From a virus: a stretch of DNA of 46,737 nt. Position 1 is the stretch's first letter, and each line of letters opens with the position of its first letter. The stretch covers positions 1 to 46,737 of the IMG/VR virus record IMGVR_UViG_3300013772_000018. One strand, 5' to 3'. Under the pieces are notes generated by a model that ran no database searches, was not told where the DNA came from, and saw nothing but the letters and a program-made list of their open reading frames with translations. This document shows positions 1 through 6,244 of the stretch, in pieces. The position numbers were made by a program, and so were the translations under genes.

Positions 1-2
1 CA

Positions 3-101
3 AAAAGATGGTTTTATATGTTTAATTATATTTTTGGGATTTATGAACGGATTGAGGAGCCTGAAGAAGTCAAAGGGCTATGCAATTTTAGTATTGGGTA
101 A
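3..101 (+). CDS. C-terminal end of an unidentified protein (cut by the window edge)
   Basis: An open frame enters from the left edge and stops with TAA at 99-101. The 32 visible residues start KRWFYMFNYIFGIYERIEEP and end with LCNFSIG. The mix of aromatic and charged residues looks more protein-like than the competing frame 1, which also ends nearby (TAA 109-111). Nothing identifies the product. Confidence 0.35.
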   Translation, partial: KRWFYMFNYIFGIYERIEEPEEVKGLCNFSIG

Positions 102-129
102 TCCCTTTTAAACAAGTAATTCAAGGGAT

Positions 130-1065
130 GTGATTAATATTAGCAAACGAAAGACTCACCAAGAATTCGTAGAACAAATAAATAAAATACACAAGGACAA
201 TGTAATAATTATAGACAAATACATAGGTAATAAAACAAAAGTATTGGTTGAATATAAAGATTGTAAACACCAAGAATATAAAATTCCATCAAAATTGTTG
301 GCAGGTCAAGGGTGTGGCAACCCTAAATGGAAAGGAAATAGAATATCAGAAGTAAAAATGGCGAATGGAAGTTATGATAAAACATTTAAAAAATTTAACA
401 TAGATTATATTGAATGTTTAGAAAAAGAATATTTAGGAATAAAAAGTGACGTAAAAGTCCTAAATAAAAAATGCAATCATGTTTATATTGCTAACTTAGG
501 AAATATATGTGGGGGTAGCGGTTGTCCAGTTTGTCATGGCATGAAAGATACAAATATATTCACTAAACAGATAGAAGATAAATATCCAAATGAATATACG
601 GTGTTAGGAGATTATGTCAATAATAGAGTAAATATATTAGTAAGACATAATAAATGTGGTACTGAGTGGAGAGTTGTTCCAAAATCTTTGTTGAGAGATA
701 GAAGGTGTCCTCACTGTATTATGTCAAAAGGCGAATTGTTCGTTCAAGGTTATTTTGAAACAAATAATATAGATTATATTCCACAATTTAGATTGTCTGA
801 TTGTAAAGACAAACTCCCGTTACCTTTCGATTTTGCCTTTTATAAAGACGGGAAATTAAAATTAATAGAATTTGACGGAGCGCAACACTTCGGGGAAGGT
901 AATTTTTGGGGAGATCCTAATGGGAGTGAATATATTACGCTCCACGACAACATTAAAAATGATTACTGCTTACATAATAATATTCCATTACTCAGGATTC
1001 CTTATTGGTGGATAAGAAATGATAGAGCAACAAAAGAATTAGATAAATTTACATTCAATATATAA
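130..1065 (+). CDS. Zinc-ribbon protein with Vsr-like (EDxHD-type) nuclease domain; probable free-standing homing endonuclease
   Basis: Probable selfish site-specific DNA endonuclease. The N-terminal two thirds carry repeated lineage-type zinc-binding pairs (CGNPKW near residue 57, CPVC near 136, CPHC near 196). The C-terminal domain has the Vsr-related pattern: a Glu in KGELFVQGYF, LPFDFAF, then IEFDGAQHF and a downstream HDNIKND. This arrangement is known from phage-borne EDxHD endonucleases. The frame opens with GTG at 130, only 1 base after the AAGGGA ribosome site (123-128), which is too close. ATT at 139, just before SKRKTHQEF, has better spacing. The gene lies at the left border of the Agr-type locus; a related nuclease (6245-7783) lies on its other side. 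The class is fairly sure, the activity inferred. Confidence 0.7.
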   Translation: MINISKRKTHQEFVEQINKIHKDNVIIIDKYIGNKTKVLVEYKDCKHQEYKIPSKLLAGQGCGNPKWKGNRISEVKMANGSYDKTFKKFNIDYIECLEKEYLGIKSDVKVLNKKCNHVYIANLGNICGGSGCPVCHGMKDTNIFTKQIEDKYPNEYTVLGDYVNNRVNILVRHNKCGTEWRVVPKSLLRDRRCPHCIMSKGELFVQGYFETNNIDYIPQFRLSDCKDKLPLPFDFAFYKDGKLKLIEFDGAQHFGEGNFWGDPNGSEYITLHDNIKNDYCLHNNIPLLRIPYWWIRNDRATKELDKFTFNI

Positions 1066-1117
1066 TATACATATTACAACGAAATGCAAAGTTTAAAGGA
1101 GAGGAGAGTAATACATA

Positions 1118-1285
1118 ATGAAAATTGTAAGTGAAGATGAGCAGGAAGAGTTAAGACAGATTTTGAAAGATAGAAGTATGATTTCTAAAAAGATTAATTT
1201 ACATATACTTGAGATGGCTATGTTGGATAAAGAGAATGCTTTATTAAAGAAGAGATTCTTTGAGATTATGCAAATAGATATTTAG
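1118..1285 (+). CDS. Small hypothetical protein (55 aa), predicted helical
   Basis: ATG at 1118 follows a strong ribosome site (AAAGGAGAGGAG, 1096-1107). The product is rich in Glu, Lys, Leu and Ile (MKIVSEDEQEELRQIL at the start) and has heptad-like spacing, suggesting a short coiled coil. No family recognised. It sits between the homing endonuclease and the first promoter of the Agr-type locus and may be transcribed with the upstream gene. Confidence 0.6.
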   Translation: MKIVSEDEQEELRQILKDRSMISKKINLHILEMAMLDKENALLKKRFFEIMQIDI

Positions 1286-1361
1286 TAGAATGAATGAGTT
1301 GTTTAATTTACATAAAACATGCGAAATATAGCATATTTTAATAAAAAATGTAGTATTATGC

Positions 1362-1391
1362 TTGACAGTAGCCTTCTTGTCATTGTATAAT
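1362..1391 (+). promoter_or_regulatory. Sigma-A promoter for the mazF-DUF5317 unit
   Basis: TTGACA (1362-1367), 18-base spacer, TATAAT (1386-1391): both boxes match consensus. The leader to the ATG at 1524 is about 125 bases long and holds an inverted repeat, CACATA-tataat-TATGTG (1437-1454), a possible operator or RNA hairpin. Confidence 0.8.
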
Positions 1392-1523
1392 GAGTTATAA
1401 ATAAGTCATCCCTTGTACACATAATACAGGAATTGCCACATATATAATTATGTGTAGGTATAAATCCAAGCAGAGGGGGAATAATATAAGTAAGAAATAA
1501 AACTAAGAAAGAAGGCAGATACA

Positions 1524-1928
1524 ATGATGAATCAAATGAACAATGTTAGCCAAGTGCAACAAATCAATCGTGGGGATATTTATATGGTAAATCTACCTAT
1601 TACGGGTAATTCAATTCAGGGAGGATTGAGGCCGATAATAATCTGCTCGAATTCTATAGCATGTAAGCACTCCCCAGTTTTACAGTACATACCACTAACA
1701 TCTAGGGCGAAAAAGTGGATGCCTACCCACGTAGATGTCGAAGTATCAGTAGAAACTGGATTACGGGTAAAATCTATTGCTATGTGCGAGCAAATAAATT
1801 TAGTTTCTACAGGAGATTTATTAGAAAAAGTAGGAATTTGTAGTAGTCATATAATTAGTAAACTGGATAAGGGAATTTCAATTCAATTGGGATTAGTAGA
1901 TGCAAGAAGTAATGTTGCTTATGCATAA
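1524..1928 (+). CDS. MazF/PemK-family protein (134 aa), no linked antitoxin
   Basis: MazF/PemK-family proteins are usually sequence-specific endoribonucleases. Family marks in order: RGDIYMVNLP (about residues 16-25), GGLRPIIICSN (33-43), PLTSRAKKWMPTHV (57-70) and MCEQINLV (92-99). ATG 1524 is preceded by GAAGG (1511-1515), and the 134-residue length is slightly above the usual 110-120 because of an extra N-terminal tail. No MazE-like antitoxin is encoded next to it; the gene instead leads a unit with a DUF5317-like membrane protein inside an Agr-type locus. A regulatory rather than lethal role is therefore possible (inference). A second MazF domain, fused to an HTH, occurs at 3700-4470. Confidence 0.8.
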   Translation: MMNQMNNVSQVQQINRGDIYMVNLPITGNSIQGGLRPIIICSNSIACKHSPVLQYIPLTSRAKKWMPTHVDVEVSVETGLRVKSIAMCEQINLVSTGDLLEKVGICSSHIISKLDKGISIQLGLVDARSNVAYA

Positions 1929-1947
1929 AAGGAGAGATGTAAAACCC

Positions 1948-2517
1948 ATGATTGAGACAGTTCTATTAGCTTTTATAATAGCTCGAATACGCAAAAATAA
2001 ATTGCTTCCCATATTTAAACACTGGAGTATTTACCCCGTCATATTCATGGCCTTGATATATATTTACTTAGAATCTATGATATGGCAGGGTGACTACTCA
2101 TTAATAAAGTATGCTAATGTCTTCAAAACAGCCTATCTAAGCTCTTTACTTATACTAGCAATACATTATGACAGGATGAATGTCTTCTTGTATTCTACAC
2201 CTCTTATATGGATAGGAACTTCATTAAATGTGATAGCAATGAGAGCAAATGGTGGGAAGATGCCTGTTTTCGTTTCAAATTCTTGGGCTACTGGATATGC
2301 TAAACCAGATATGTTTGAAAAAACATTAGCAGTTGGAGATTTCCATATAATTGGGAATATGTATAGTAATTTGATCCCAATTTGTGACACATGGGACTTC
2401 GGATGGTGCGTGATGTCAATTGGCGATATTATTGTCAGATCATTTGTCTTCTTGGTAATATATTATTGTATAAAAGAATCTAATAAAAAACTACAAATAT
2501 ATAATTTATTTCATTGA
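1948..2517 (+). CDS. DUF5317-like multi-pass membrane protein
   Basis: A 189-residue membrane protein with about five hydrophobic segments and the motif MRANGGKMPVFVSNSWATGY in the middle, which resembles DUF5317 proteins (function unknown). ATG 1948 is chosen because AAAGGAGAG lies at 1928-1936; an open frame extends back to 1900 but overlaps mazF. The C-terminal part has GDFHIIGNMYSNLIPICDTW and a conserved-looking IGDIIVRSFVF segment. It follows mazF by 19 bases on the same transcript. Presence in the locus suggests a part in peptide signalling or in sequestering a partner at the membrane (inference). The next promoter's -35 box overlaps the stop codon. Confidence 0.6.
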   Translation: MIETVLLAFIIARIRKNKLLPIFKHWSIYPVIFMALIYIYLESMIWQGDYSLIKYANVFKTAYLSSLLILAIHYDRMNVFLYSTPLIWIGTSLNVIAMRANGGKMPVFVSNSWATGYAKPDMFEKTLAVGDFHIIGNMYSNLIPICDTWDFGWCVMSIGDIIVRSFVFLVIYYCIKESNKKLQIYNLFH

Positions 2518-2542
2518 CATATGTATACTCTTCTGTTACAAT
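2514..2542 (+). promoter_or_regulatory. Sigma-A promoter for the receptor-agrD unit
   Basis: TTGACA (2514-2519), 17 bases, TACAAT (2537-2542). The -35 box overlaps the TGA stop of the upstream gene. An AT-rich AATATATAATTT element lies just upstream (about 2495-2506), as at several other promoters here. Confidence 0.8.
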
Positions 2543-2576
2543 GATACTAAGATAAAAACAGAAAGAGGCAATACAT

Positions 2577-3380
2577 ATGCAAAATGTAATAAATGCTTTA
2601 CTCAACACGATCTTGGTATCAATACCAGAAAATATATTTTTGGTGACAATGACATTAATATTCTTGAGACGTTTTGACATGCTAGACATACAAATGTGGA
2701 AACATAATTTGAAGTGGATCATGATACCAGTCATACCAGTAGCTATTATGATAAACATTTTTAGGTACATAATAATTATTCCAAAGCCAATAATATCATT
2801 AACAGGTTTAATAATGATGAATGCTATTATGATTTATATCATTACAAAAAATAGTTACTCTGTGAATAAGAAACTGATTATTAAGACAATCCTTTTTACA
2901 TTTGTCAGTTTTGTTATAATTGGATTAGTTGAAATCCTATACATACCGATTGTTCTTTCATTATTACATCAACCCATAAGCTATTTCAATGATAATATAT
3001 CATATAACCTACTATTAACACTCCCTGCCAGAATCATTGAAATATGTATCTTATTATTCATTATAATAAGAAAAAACAACAGTATACAAGTTAATCTCTT
3101 TAATACAATAGTCAAGAATAAATTTTTTACAAATAGTTTTCTAGCTATAGTTATATTTACGGTTTTGGTGATCATCTACATTGCTAAATTAATTATGATC
3201 AATGATATTCTAGTAGACCAGACGATTTTAGATCAATTAATTATAATTATGACCATAATATCTGCCCCAATAATTTTGATTACATGGTTTCTAACTTTTG
3301 TTAATTATTTATTAACAAAAGAAAAACAAATACAACAGACTTACGAAAATCTTATTATGCAAGATGACGTAAATGACTGA
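2577..3380 (+). CDS. AgrC-like membrane receptor domain without histidine kinase
   Basis: 267 residues with six or seven hydrophobic segments (roughly 8-30, 47-68, 72-90, 99-130, 144-165, 187-208, 221-246). The layout, including LLTLPARIIEICILLFIIIRK between segments, is that of the sensor half of AgrC-type peptide receptors. After the last segment only about 20 residues remain (LLTKEKQIQQTYENLIMQDD), like the start of a coiled coil leading to a kinase core, and the protein stops. No DHp or HATPase domain is encoded before agrD starts 41 bases later, so this is not a simple frameshift. It must signal without autophosphorylation, or as a decoy or transporter. Ribosome site AGAGG at 2564. The receptor assignment rests on topology and context. 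Confidence 0.6.
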   Translation: MQNVINALLNTILVSIPENIFLVTMTLIFLRRFDMLDIQMWKHNLKWIMIPVIPVAIMINIFRYIIIIPKPIISLTGLIMMNAIMIYIITKNSYSVNKKLIIKTILFTFVSFVIIGLVEILYIPIVLSLLHQPISYFNDNISYNLLLTLPARIIEICILLFIIIRKNNSIQVNLFNTIVKNKFFTNSFLAIVIFTVLVIIYIAKLIMINDILVDQTILDQLIIIMTIISAPIILITWFLTFVNYLLTKEKQIQQTYENLIMQDDVND

Positions 3381-3420
3381 TGTAGATAGATATCTAATAG
3401 TGAGAGGAGGTGAAATTAAA

Positions 3421-3537
3421 ATGAAAAAGTATTCTATTATTGCTTGCGTTGTTACAGTTGTAGCCACAATGTTTTCAGGTGTTTTTGCGTCATGGCTATT
3501 TACGCACCAACCACAAACTCCAAAGTGCTTAAAATAA
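3421..3537 (+). CDS. agrD: AgrD-like cyclic lactone autoinducer pro-peptide (38 aa)
   Basis: Too short for usual gene callers. MKKYSIIACVVTVV is a basic then amphipathic/hydrophobic leader, followed by SGVFASWLFTHQ and the tail PQTPKCLK. The order leader, small residues, S-W-aromatic core, HQP-x-x-P-x-x-L-K matches Bacillales 'cyclic lactone autoinducer' peptides. Aligned with staphylococcal AgrD, TPKCL corresponds to VPKEL, so cleavage by AgrB would fall after Thr28 and leave a five-residue ring Ser24-Thr28 (S-W-L-F-T). The ring is a prediction. A very strong ribosome site, GAGGAGGTGA, lies at 3403-3412. It follows the receptor gene on the same transcript and is followed by a GC-rich hairpin. 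agrB is 960 bases downstream. Confidence 0.8.
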   Translation: MKKYSIIACVVTVVATMFSGVFASWLFTHQPQTPKCLK

Positions 3538-3551
3538 GTACATAATTCCAA

Positions 3552-3577
3552 ACAGGGAGGACATAAGTCCTCCCTGT
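3552..3577 (+). terminator. Perfect hairpin after agrD (terminator or RNA stabiliser)
   Basis: ACAGGGAGGA-cataag-TCCTCCCTGT: a 10-bp GC-rich perfect stem with a 6-base loop. What follows is AATAATAAAATAT rather than a T-run, so it may act as a weak terminator or as a 3' stabiliser of the receptor-agrD mRNA. The left arm also contains GGGAGG, similar to a ribosome site. Confidence 0.55.
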
Positions 3578-3619
3578 AATAATAAAATATAATTATTTTA
3601 CATATTAGTAATAATTTAG

Positions 3620-3648
3620 TTGCATTCTTAATATAAATAAGGTATAGT
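3620..3648 (+). promoter_or_regulatory. Promoter for the HTH-mazF / agrB unit
   Basis: TTGCAT (3620-3625), 17 bases, TATAGT (3643-3648); the leader to ATG 3700 is about 45 bases. Confidence 0.65.
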
Positions 3649-3699
3649 AACGTTATTGAATGTTAATTATATATTATTTATAAGAAGGAGTGTATTAAT

Positions 3700-4470
3700 A
3701 TGTTTAACAAATCAACTACTAAAACTGAGGAAAATGTTAAAAAGGATTTTAAGAAACTAGCCAATTATGTAATTCGTGCAAAAGGGCAAGAGCGAACTGT
3801 AAATGGATTCGCAGCGAACATGAAAACTAGTGGTGAATACTTAAGTTCAGTTATCAACGCAAGAATAACTACATACCCAACGATACCTTATCTAAAATTG
3901 ATCTCCGACAATTCAGAAGGAAGGGTATCTTTGAAAGATTTAACAATGGCTTGTGGATATTCAAATTACAGCAACAATGATATGGAACAAATAAAAAATC
4001 TTCAAGTAAAAAGAGGGGAATTTTGTTACGTAAATCTAGGAGAAGTTTTGGACTCCGAACAAGGAGGAGTTAGAGTTTGCCTCGTAGTACAGAATAATGT
4101 AGGAAATCACTTTTCTAGTACAACTCTGATCATCCCCCTCACTTCCCGCAGTCGGAAGCCTCAACCAACGCACGTATCTGTGGGATCTGACTGTGGACTT
4201 CCTCAAGAGTCAATTATATGCTGTGAACAAATTCGTTGCGTTTCAAAAAGAAGATTGTCCCAAAATGGTGTGATACAAAAAATAGCAGAATGTTCTCCAG
4301 AAATTCTTAAAAAAGTAAATATTGCAATGCTAAAATCTCAAGGTGTGATCGACATAAGAATGAATGAGCAAGACGCTATTGAATACTTAGATAATATGAA
4401 TACTCAAAAAACTTATCAATATGAAAATAATCATAATCGTAGCGTAAGTCCTCAATTGGTATTCGCATGA
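3700..4470 (+). CDS. Helix-turn-helix - MazF/PemK fusion protein; candidate output regulator
   Basis: 256 residues in three parts. Residues 1-95: an XRE-like DNA-binding module (FKKLANYVIRAKG, VNGFAANMKTSGEYLSSVIN, YLKLISDNSEGRVSLKDL then ACGYS). Residues about 107-215: a MazF/PemK domain with RGEFCYVNLG, GGVRVCLVVQNN, IPLTSRSRKPQPTHV and CCEQIRCVS. Residues 216-256: an unmatched tail. ATG 3700 follows AGAAGGAG (3683-3690). In classical pairs the DNA-binding antitoxin and MazF are separate proteins; a fusion could be a self-repressing toxin or a transcription factor using the MazF fold for binding partners. It shares a transcript with agrB 26 bases downstream. The domains are clear; the role is inference. 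Confidence 0.75.
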   Translation: MFNKSTTKTEENVKKDFKKLANYVIRAKGQERTVNGFAANMKTSGEYLSSVINARITTYPTIPYLKLISDNSEGRVSLKDLTMACGYSNYSNNDMEQIKNLQVKRGEFCYVNLGEVLDSEQGGVRVCLVVQNNVGNHFSSTTLIIPLTSRSRKPQPTHVSVGSDCGLPQESIICCEQIRCVSKRRLSQNGVIQKIAECSPEILKKVNIAMLKSQGVIDIRMNEQDAIEYLDNMNTQKTYQYENNHNRSVSPQLVFA

Positions 4471-4496
4471 GAAAAGAAAGGAAGATTAAATAATTA

Positions 4497-5117
4497 ATGA
4501 TTACAATTCAGAGTACATCAAATTATTGTGCCAGATATTTATCCACAAAAGTTTCTAATGAAATTTATCCAAGTGTAGAAGATCAAATCGAGGTGTTTGA
4601 GTATGGGTTTATGGTCATCATTGGGGCATTGGTCAAGGGGATATTATTGGTGTCACTAGCGTCCATTCTAGGGGTTCTAGTGCCTGTTATAGCTATCACA
4701 TTTACCTTCTCATCATTAAGAATTATAGCAGGAGGATATCATTTAAAAAACTTCTTGGGTTGTATGGTTATAAGTCTAACTCAATTTATCATAAGTTCAA
4801 TAATAGTCCAGTATACTCAGAAGTATTGGACATACATAAATATTTATAGTCTATTTATATTTAGTATTATAGTAGCTATATATATAATAATTAGGTACGT
4901 ACCACGAGATACTCCTAACAAGCCTATCACAGATCAAAAGCAAAAAGTCAAATTCAAAAAATGGTCTTCAATATACCTAACTACATGGACAATGCTAATG
5001 ACCATCTTCTTACTACTACATATAAAAATTATTGTTATTGCCAGTTGCTTTGGATTATTGCTCGAACTCCTCAGCATAAGCACATTGGGACAAAAAATGT
5101 ACACTTTTGTAGATTAA
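4497..5117 (+). CDS. agrB: AgrB-like membrane peptidase processing the AgrD-like peptide
   Basis: AgrB proteins cut the C-terminal tail of AgrD and cyclise the peptide at the membrane. This 206-residue protein has the family hallmark LRIIAGGYHLKNFLGC (about residues 75-90): the catalytic His is followed seven residues later by the catalytic Cys, as in S. aureus AgrB (H77/C84). At least four hydrophobic segments follow, separated by the basic stretch DTPNKPITDQKQKVKFKK, also typical. ATG 4497 follows GAAAGGAAG (4475-4483). Cotranscribed with the HTH-MazF gene rather than with agrD, an unusual order. Substrate presumably the 3421-3537 peptide. Confidence 0.88.
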   Translation: MITIQSTSNYCARYLSTKVSNEIYPSVEDQIEVFEYGFMVIIGALVKGILLVSLASILGVLVPVIAITFTFSSLRIIAGGYHLKNFLGCMVISLTQFIISSIIVQYTQKYWTYINIYSLFIFSIIVAIYIIIRYVPRDTPNKPITDQKQKVKFKKWSSIYLTTWTMLMTIFLLLHIKIIVIASCFGLLLELLSISTLGQKMYTFVD

Positions 5118-5126
5118 ATATAACCT

Positions 5127-5155
5127 TTGACAATATTATTTATATTGTATATACT
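5127..5155 (+). promoter_or_regulatory. Strong promoter with no following gene (candidate small RNA)
   Basis: TTGACA (5127-5132), 17 bases, TATACT (5150-5155). The expected start near 5162 is followed by GGGGCGGTAGGGGAGGGG (5166-5183), very unusual in this AT-rich DNA. No ORF with a ribosome site follows for about 390 bases, so the product may be a regulatory RNA. Confidence 0.65.
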
Positions 5156-5405
5156 GAAATAGTACGGGGCGGTAGGGGAGGGGTAACTGACACAAATATT
5201 TCAGAAAGATCCTACATAATATATTTATTTCAACCCCTTATAAACCATTGACTTTATTAAATTAAAGAGTAAACTGTATCTGTGATAAAGTTCGTAACTA
5301 TGTACTGTATCAGTGAAACGTGTTACTTACATATAACCCTTATAAAATTCCCATCAAAATAGTCGGAATACTAAAAATATATAATTAAAAGTAGTTTGTC
5401 GAATC

Positions 5406-5454
5406 GTAGAATAATTAGACGTAGAATCATTCTACAACCTATCATTTGTTCTAC
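5406..5454 (+). promoter_or_regulatory. Operator-like array of GTAGAAT half-sites
   Basis: GTAGAAT at 5406-5412; the perfect 7+1+7 palindrome GTAGAATcATTCTAC at 5421-5435; and GTTCTAC (reverse half-site with one change) at 5448-5454, directly touching the -35 box at 5455. Four half-sites within 49 bases upstream of a promoter suggest binding of a dimeric regulator, for example the HTH-MazF protein or the MrpR-like protein (inference). Confidence 0.6.
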
Positions 5455-5483
5455 TTGACCAAACGTGCGTTCTAATATATACT
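5455..5483 (+). promoter_or_regulatory. Promoter downstream of the half-site array
   Basis: TTGACC (5455-5460), 17 bases, TATACT (5478-5483). The transcript would carry the tiny ORF at 5556/5558 and probably the gene at 5703. Confidence 0.7.
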
Positions 5484-5557
5484 GTTAACAAAGGCAATGT
5501 ACGGGCTAAAGTTTTCTGTTAGAGCGACCGATACTTAATAAAGGAGGTGGATCATAT

Positions 5558-5635
5558 GTGGATTTTTGGATGACTTTATCCTTGGATGACTTAGCAACAT
5601 ATCAAGCAATATTTGTAGCAAACCCTAGAGAATAA
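5558..5635 (+). CDS. Tiny ORF (25 aa) behind the regulated promoter
   Basis: An excellent ribosome site (AAAGGAGGTGG, 5540-5550) precedes two overlapping starts: ATG 5556 gives only MWIFG and stops; GTG 5558 gives MDFWMTLSLDDLATYQAIF plus VANPRE. The reading from GTG is preferred; an internal ATG at 5570 is also possible. An 11-base direct repeat TTGGATGACTT (5566-5576, 5582-5592) lies at its start. No family recognised. By position behind a controlled promoter in a signalling locus it recalls aimX of arbitrium phages, but shows no sequence link that I can see. Confidence 0.4.
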   Translation: MDFWMTLSLDDLATYQAIFVANPRE

Positions 5636-5702
5636 AAGGCGCAATTTATTGCACCAATGAATCATAGTCAGAATTAAAAATTAATAAGGGAGATGTTTTT
5701 GT

Positions 5703-6110
5703 ATGAGTAGTTGTGATGTTAAGGGTGATAGGACTGTATGGGTAATTAAAGACCAGATGGGGTGCTTTGCACACAAAGGTAGCATCCATAAAATAGACAC
5801 CTCAGAGTACGTGTATGTGTCTTACAAGAGCTTCAGCGAAGAGTGTAGAGCATACATAGGGGATCAGCAAGCAAAAGAAGCAATGGCAATCTTAGATAAG
5901 AAAAAGGATCTATTAGAAATAGACATTGATTTTCATATTGAGCAACATTCTTTAGCAGGTTTAGGTAAGAATAAAGAAAGTCTTCAAGGTGAAAACATGG
6001 TGCTACATGAGATTAAAGTGTTGTATAATCGGGCTTTGCAACACAATAATATGGTTCCAGCAATGGCTGTTGCTTTACTTGTTGGTAAAACGTTGGGTAT
6101 TGCTGTTTAA
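5703..6110 (+). CDS. Hypothetical protein (135 aa)
   Basis: ATG 5703 follows AAGGGAGATG (5687-5696). The product starts MSSCDVKGDRTVWVIKDQMG, has an N-terminal half likely to form beta strands and a C-terminal hydrophobic helix (MVPAMAVALLVGKTLGIAV). No family recognised. It is the first full gene behind the half-site-controlled promoter and is closed by a terminator, so it may be the main target of the control region. Confidence 0.65.
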   Translation: MSSCDVKGDRTVWVIKDQMGCFAHKGSIHKIDTSEYVYVSYKSFSEECRAYIGDQQAKEAMAILDKKKDLLEIDIDFHIEQHSLAGLGKNKESLQGENMVLHEIKVLYNRALQHNNMVPAMAVALLVGKTLGIAV

Positions 6111-6125
6111 TTTAATAATTATAGT

Positions 6126-6165
6126 AAAACTACTTGCGAATGTTTTTGTGAGTAGTTTGTTTTAT
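6126..6165 (+). terminator. Rho-independent terminator
   Basis: AAACTACT (6127-6134) pairs with AGTAGTTT (6151-6158), followed by GTTTTATTTATT. A closely similar stem (AAAACTAC/GTAGTTTT) ends the next gene at 7788. Confidence 0.7.
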
Positions 6166-6178
6166 TTATTACTTATAC

Positions 6179-6207
6179 TTGTGTTTTGTATTGTTTTGTG
6201 GTATAAT
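6179..6207 (+). promoter_or_regulatory. Promoter (extended -10) for the homing endonuclease
   Basis: TTGTGT (6179-6184), 17 bases, TGG-TATAAT (-10 at 6202-6207). The -35 is imperfect but the TG extension supports it. Confidence 0.55.
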
Positions 6208-6244
6208 TATATTATAGTTGTATAATGTGGAGGAGGATAGAGAA

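Larger units (their letters stand above)
5118..5555 (+). other. Largely non-coding control region with two promoters
   Basis: About 440 bases without a convincing gene. Contents: a strong promoter (5127-5155) with a G-rich start (5166-5183); an ACCCCT (5233-5238) that could pair with AGGGGT (5179-5184); an AT-rich stretch with TATATAATT (5376-5384); a GTAGAAT half-site array (5406-5454); and a second promoter (5455-5483). It is probably where the Agr-type locus meets the downstream genes (inference). Confidence 0.6.

Noticed and set aside
1303-1524. Minus-strand ORF of 73 codons opposite the mazF promoter
   Set aside because: It covers a consensus + strand promoter and leader and has no ribosome site; composition looks random.
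4961-5251. 96-codon + strand ORF overlapping the end of agrB
   Set aside because: It is a shifted-frame shadow of agrB for half its length, starts without a ribosome site, and its remainder crosses the promoter at 5127.
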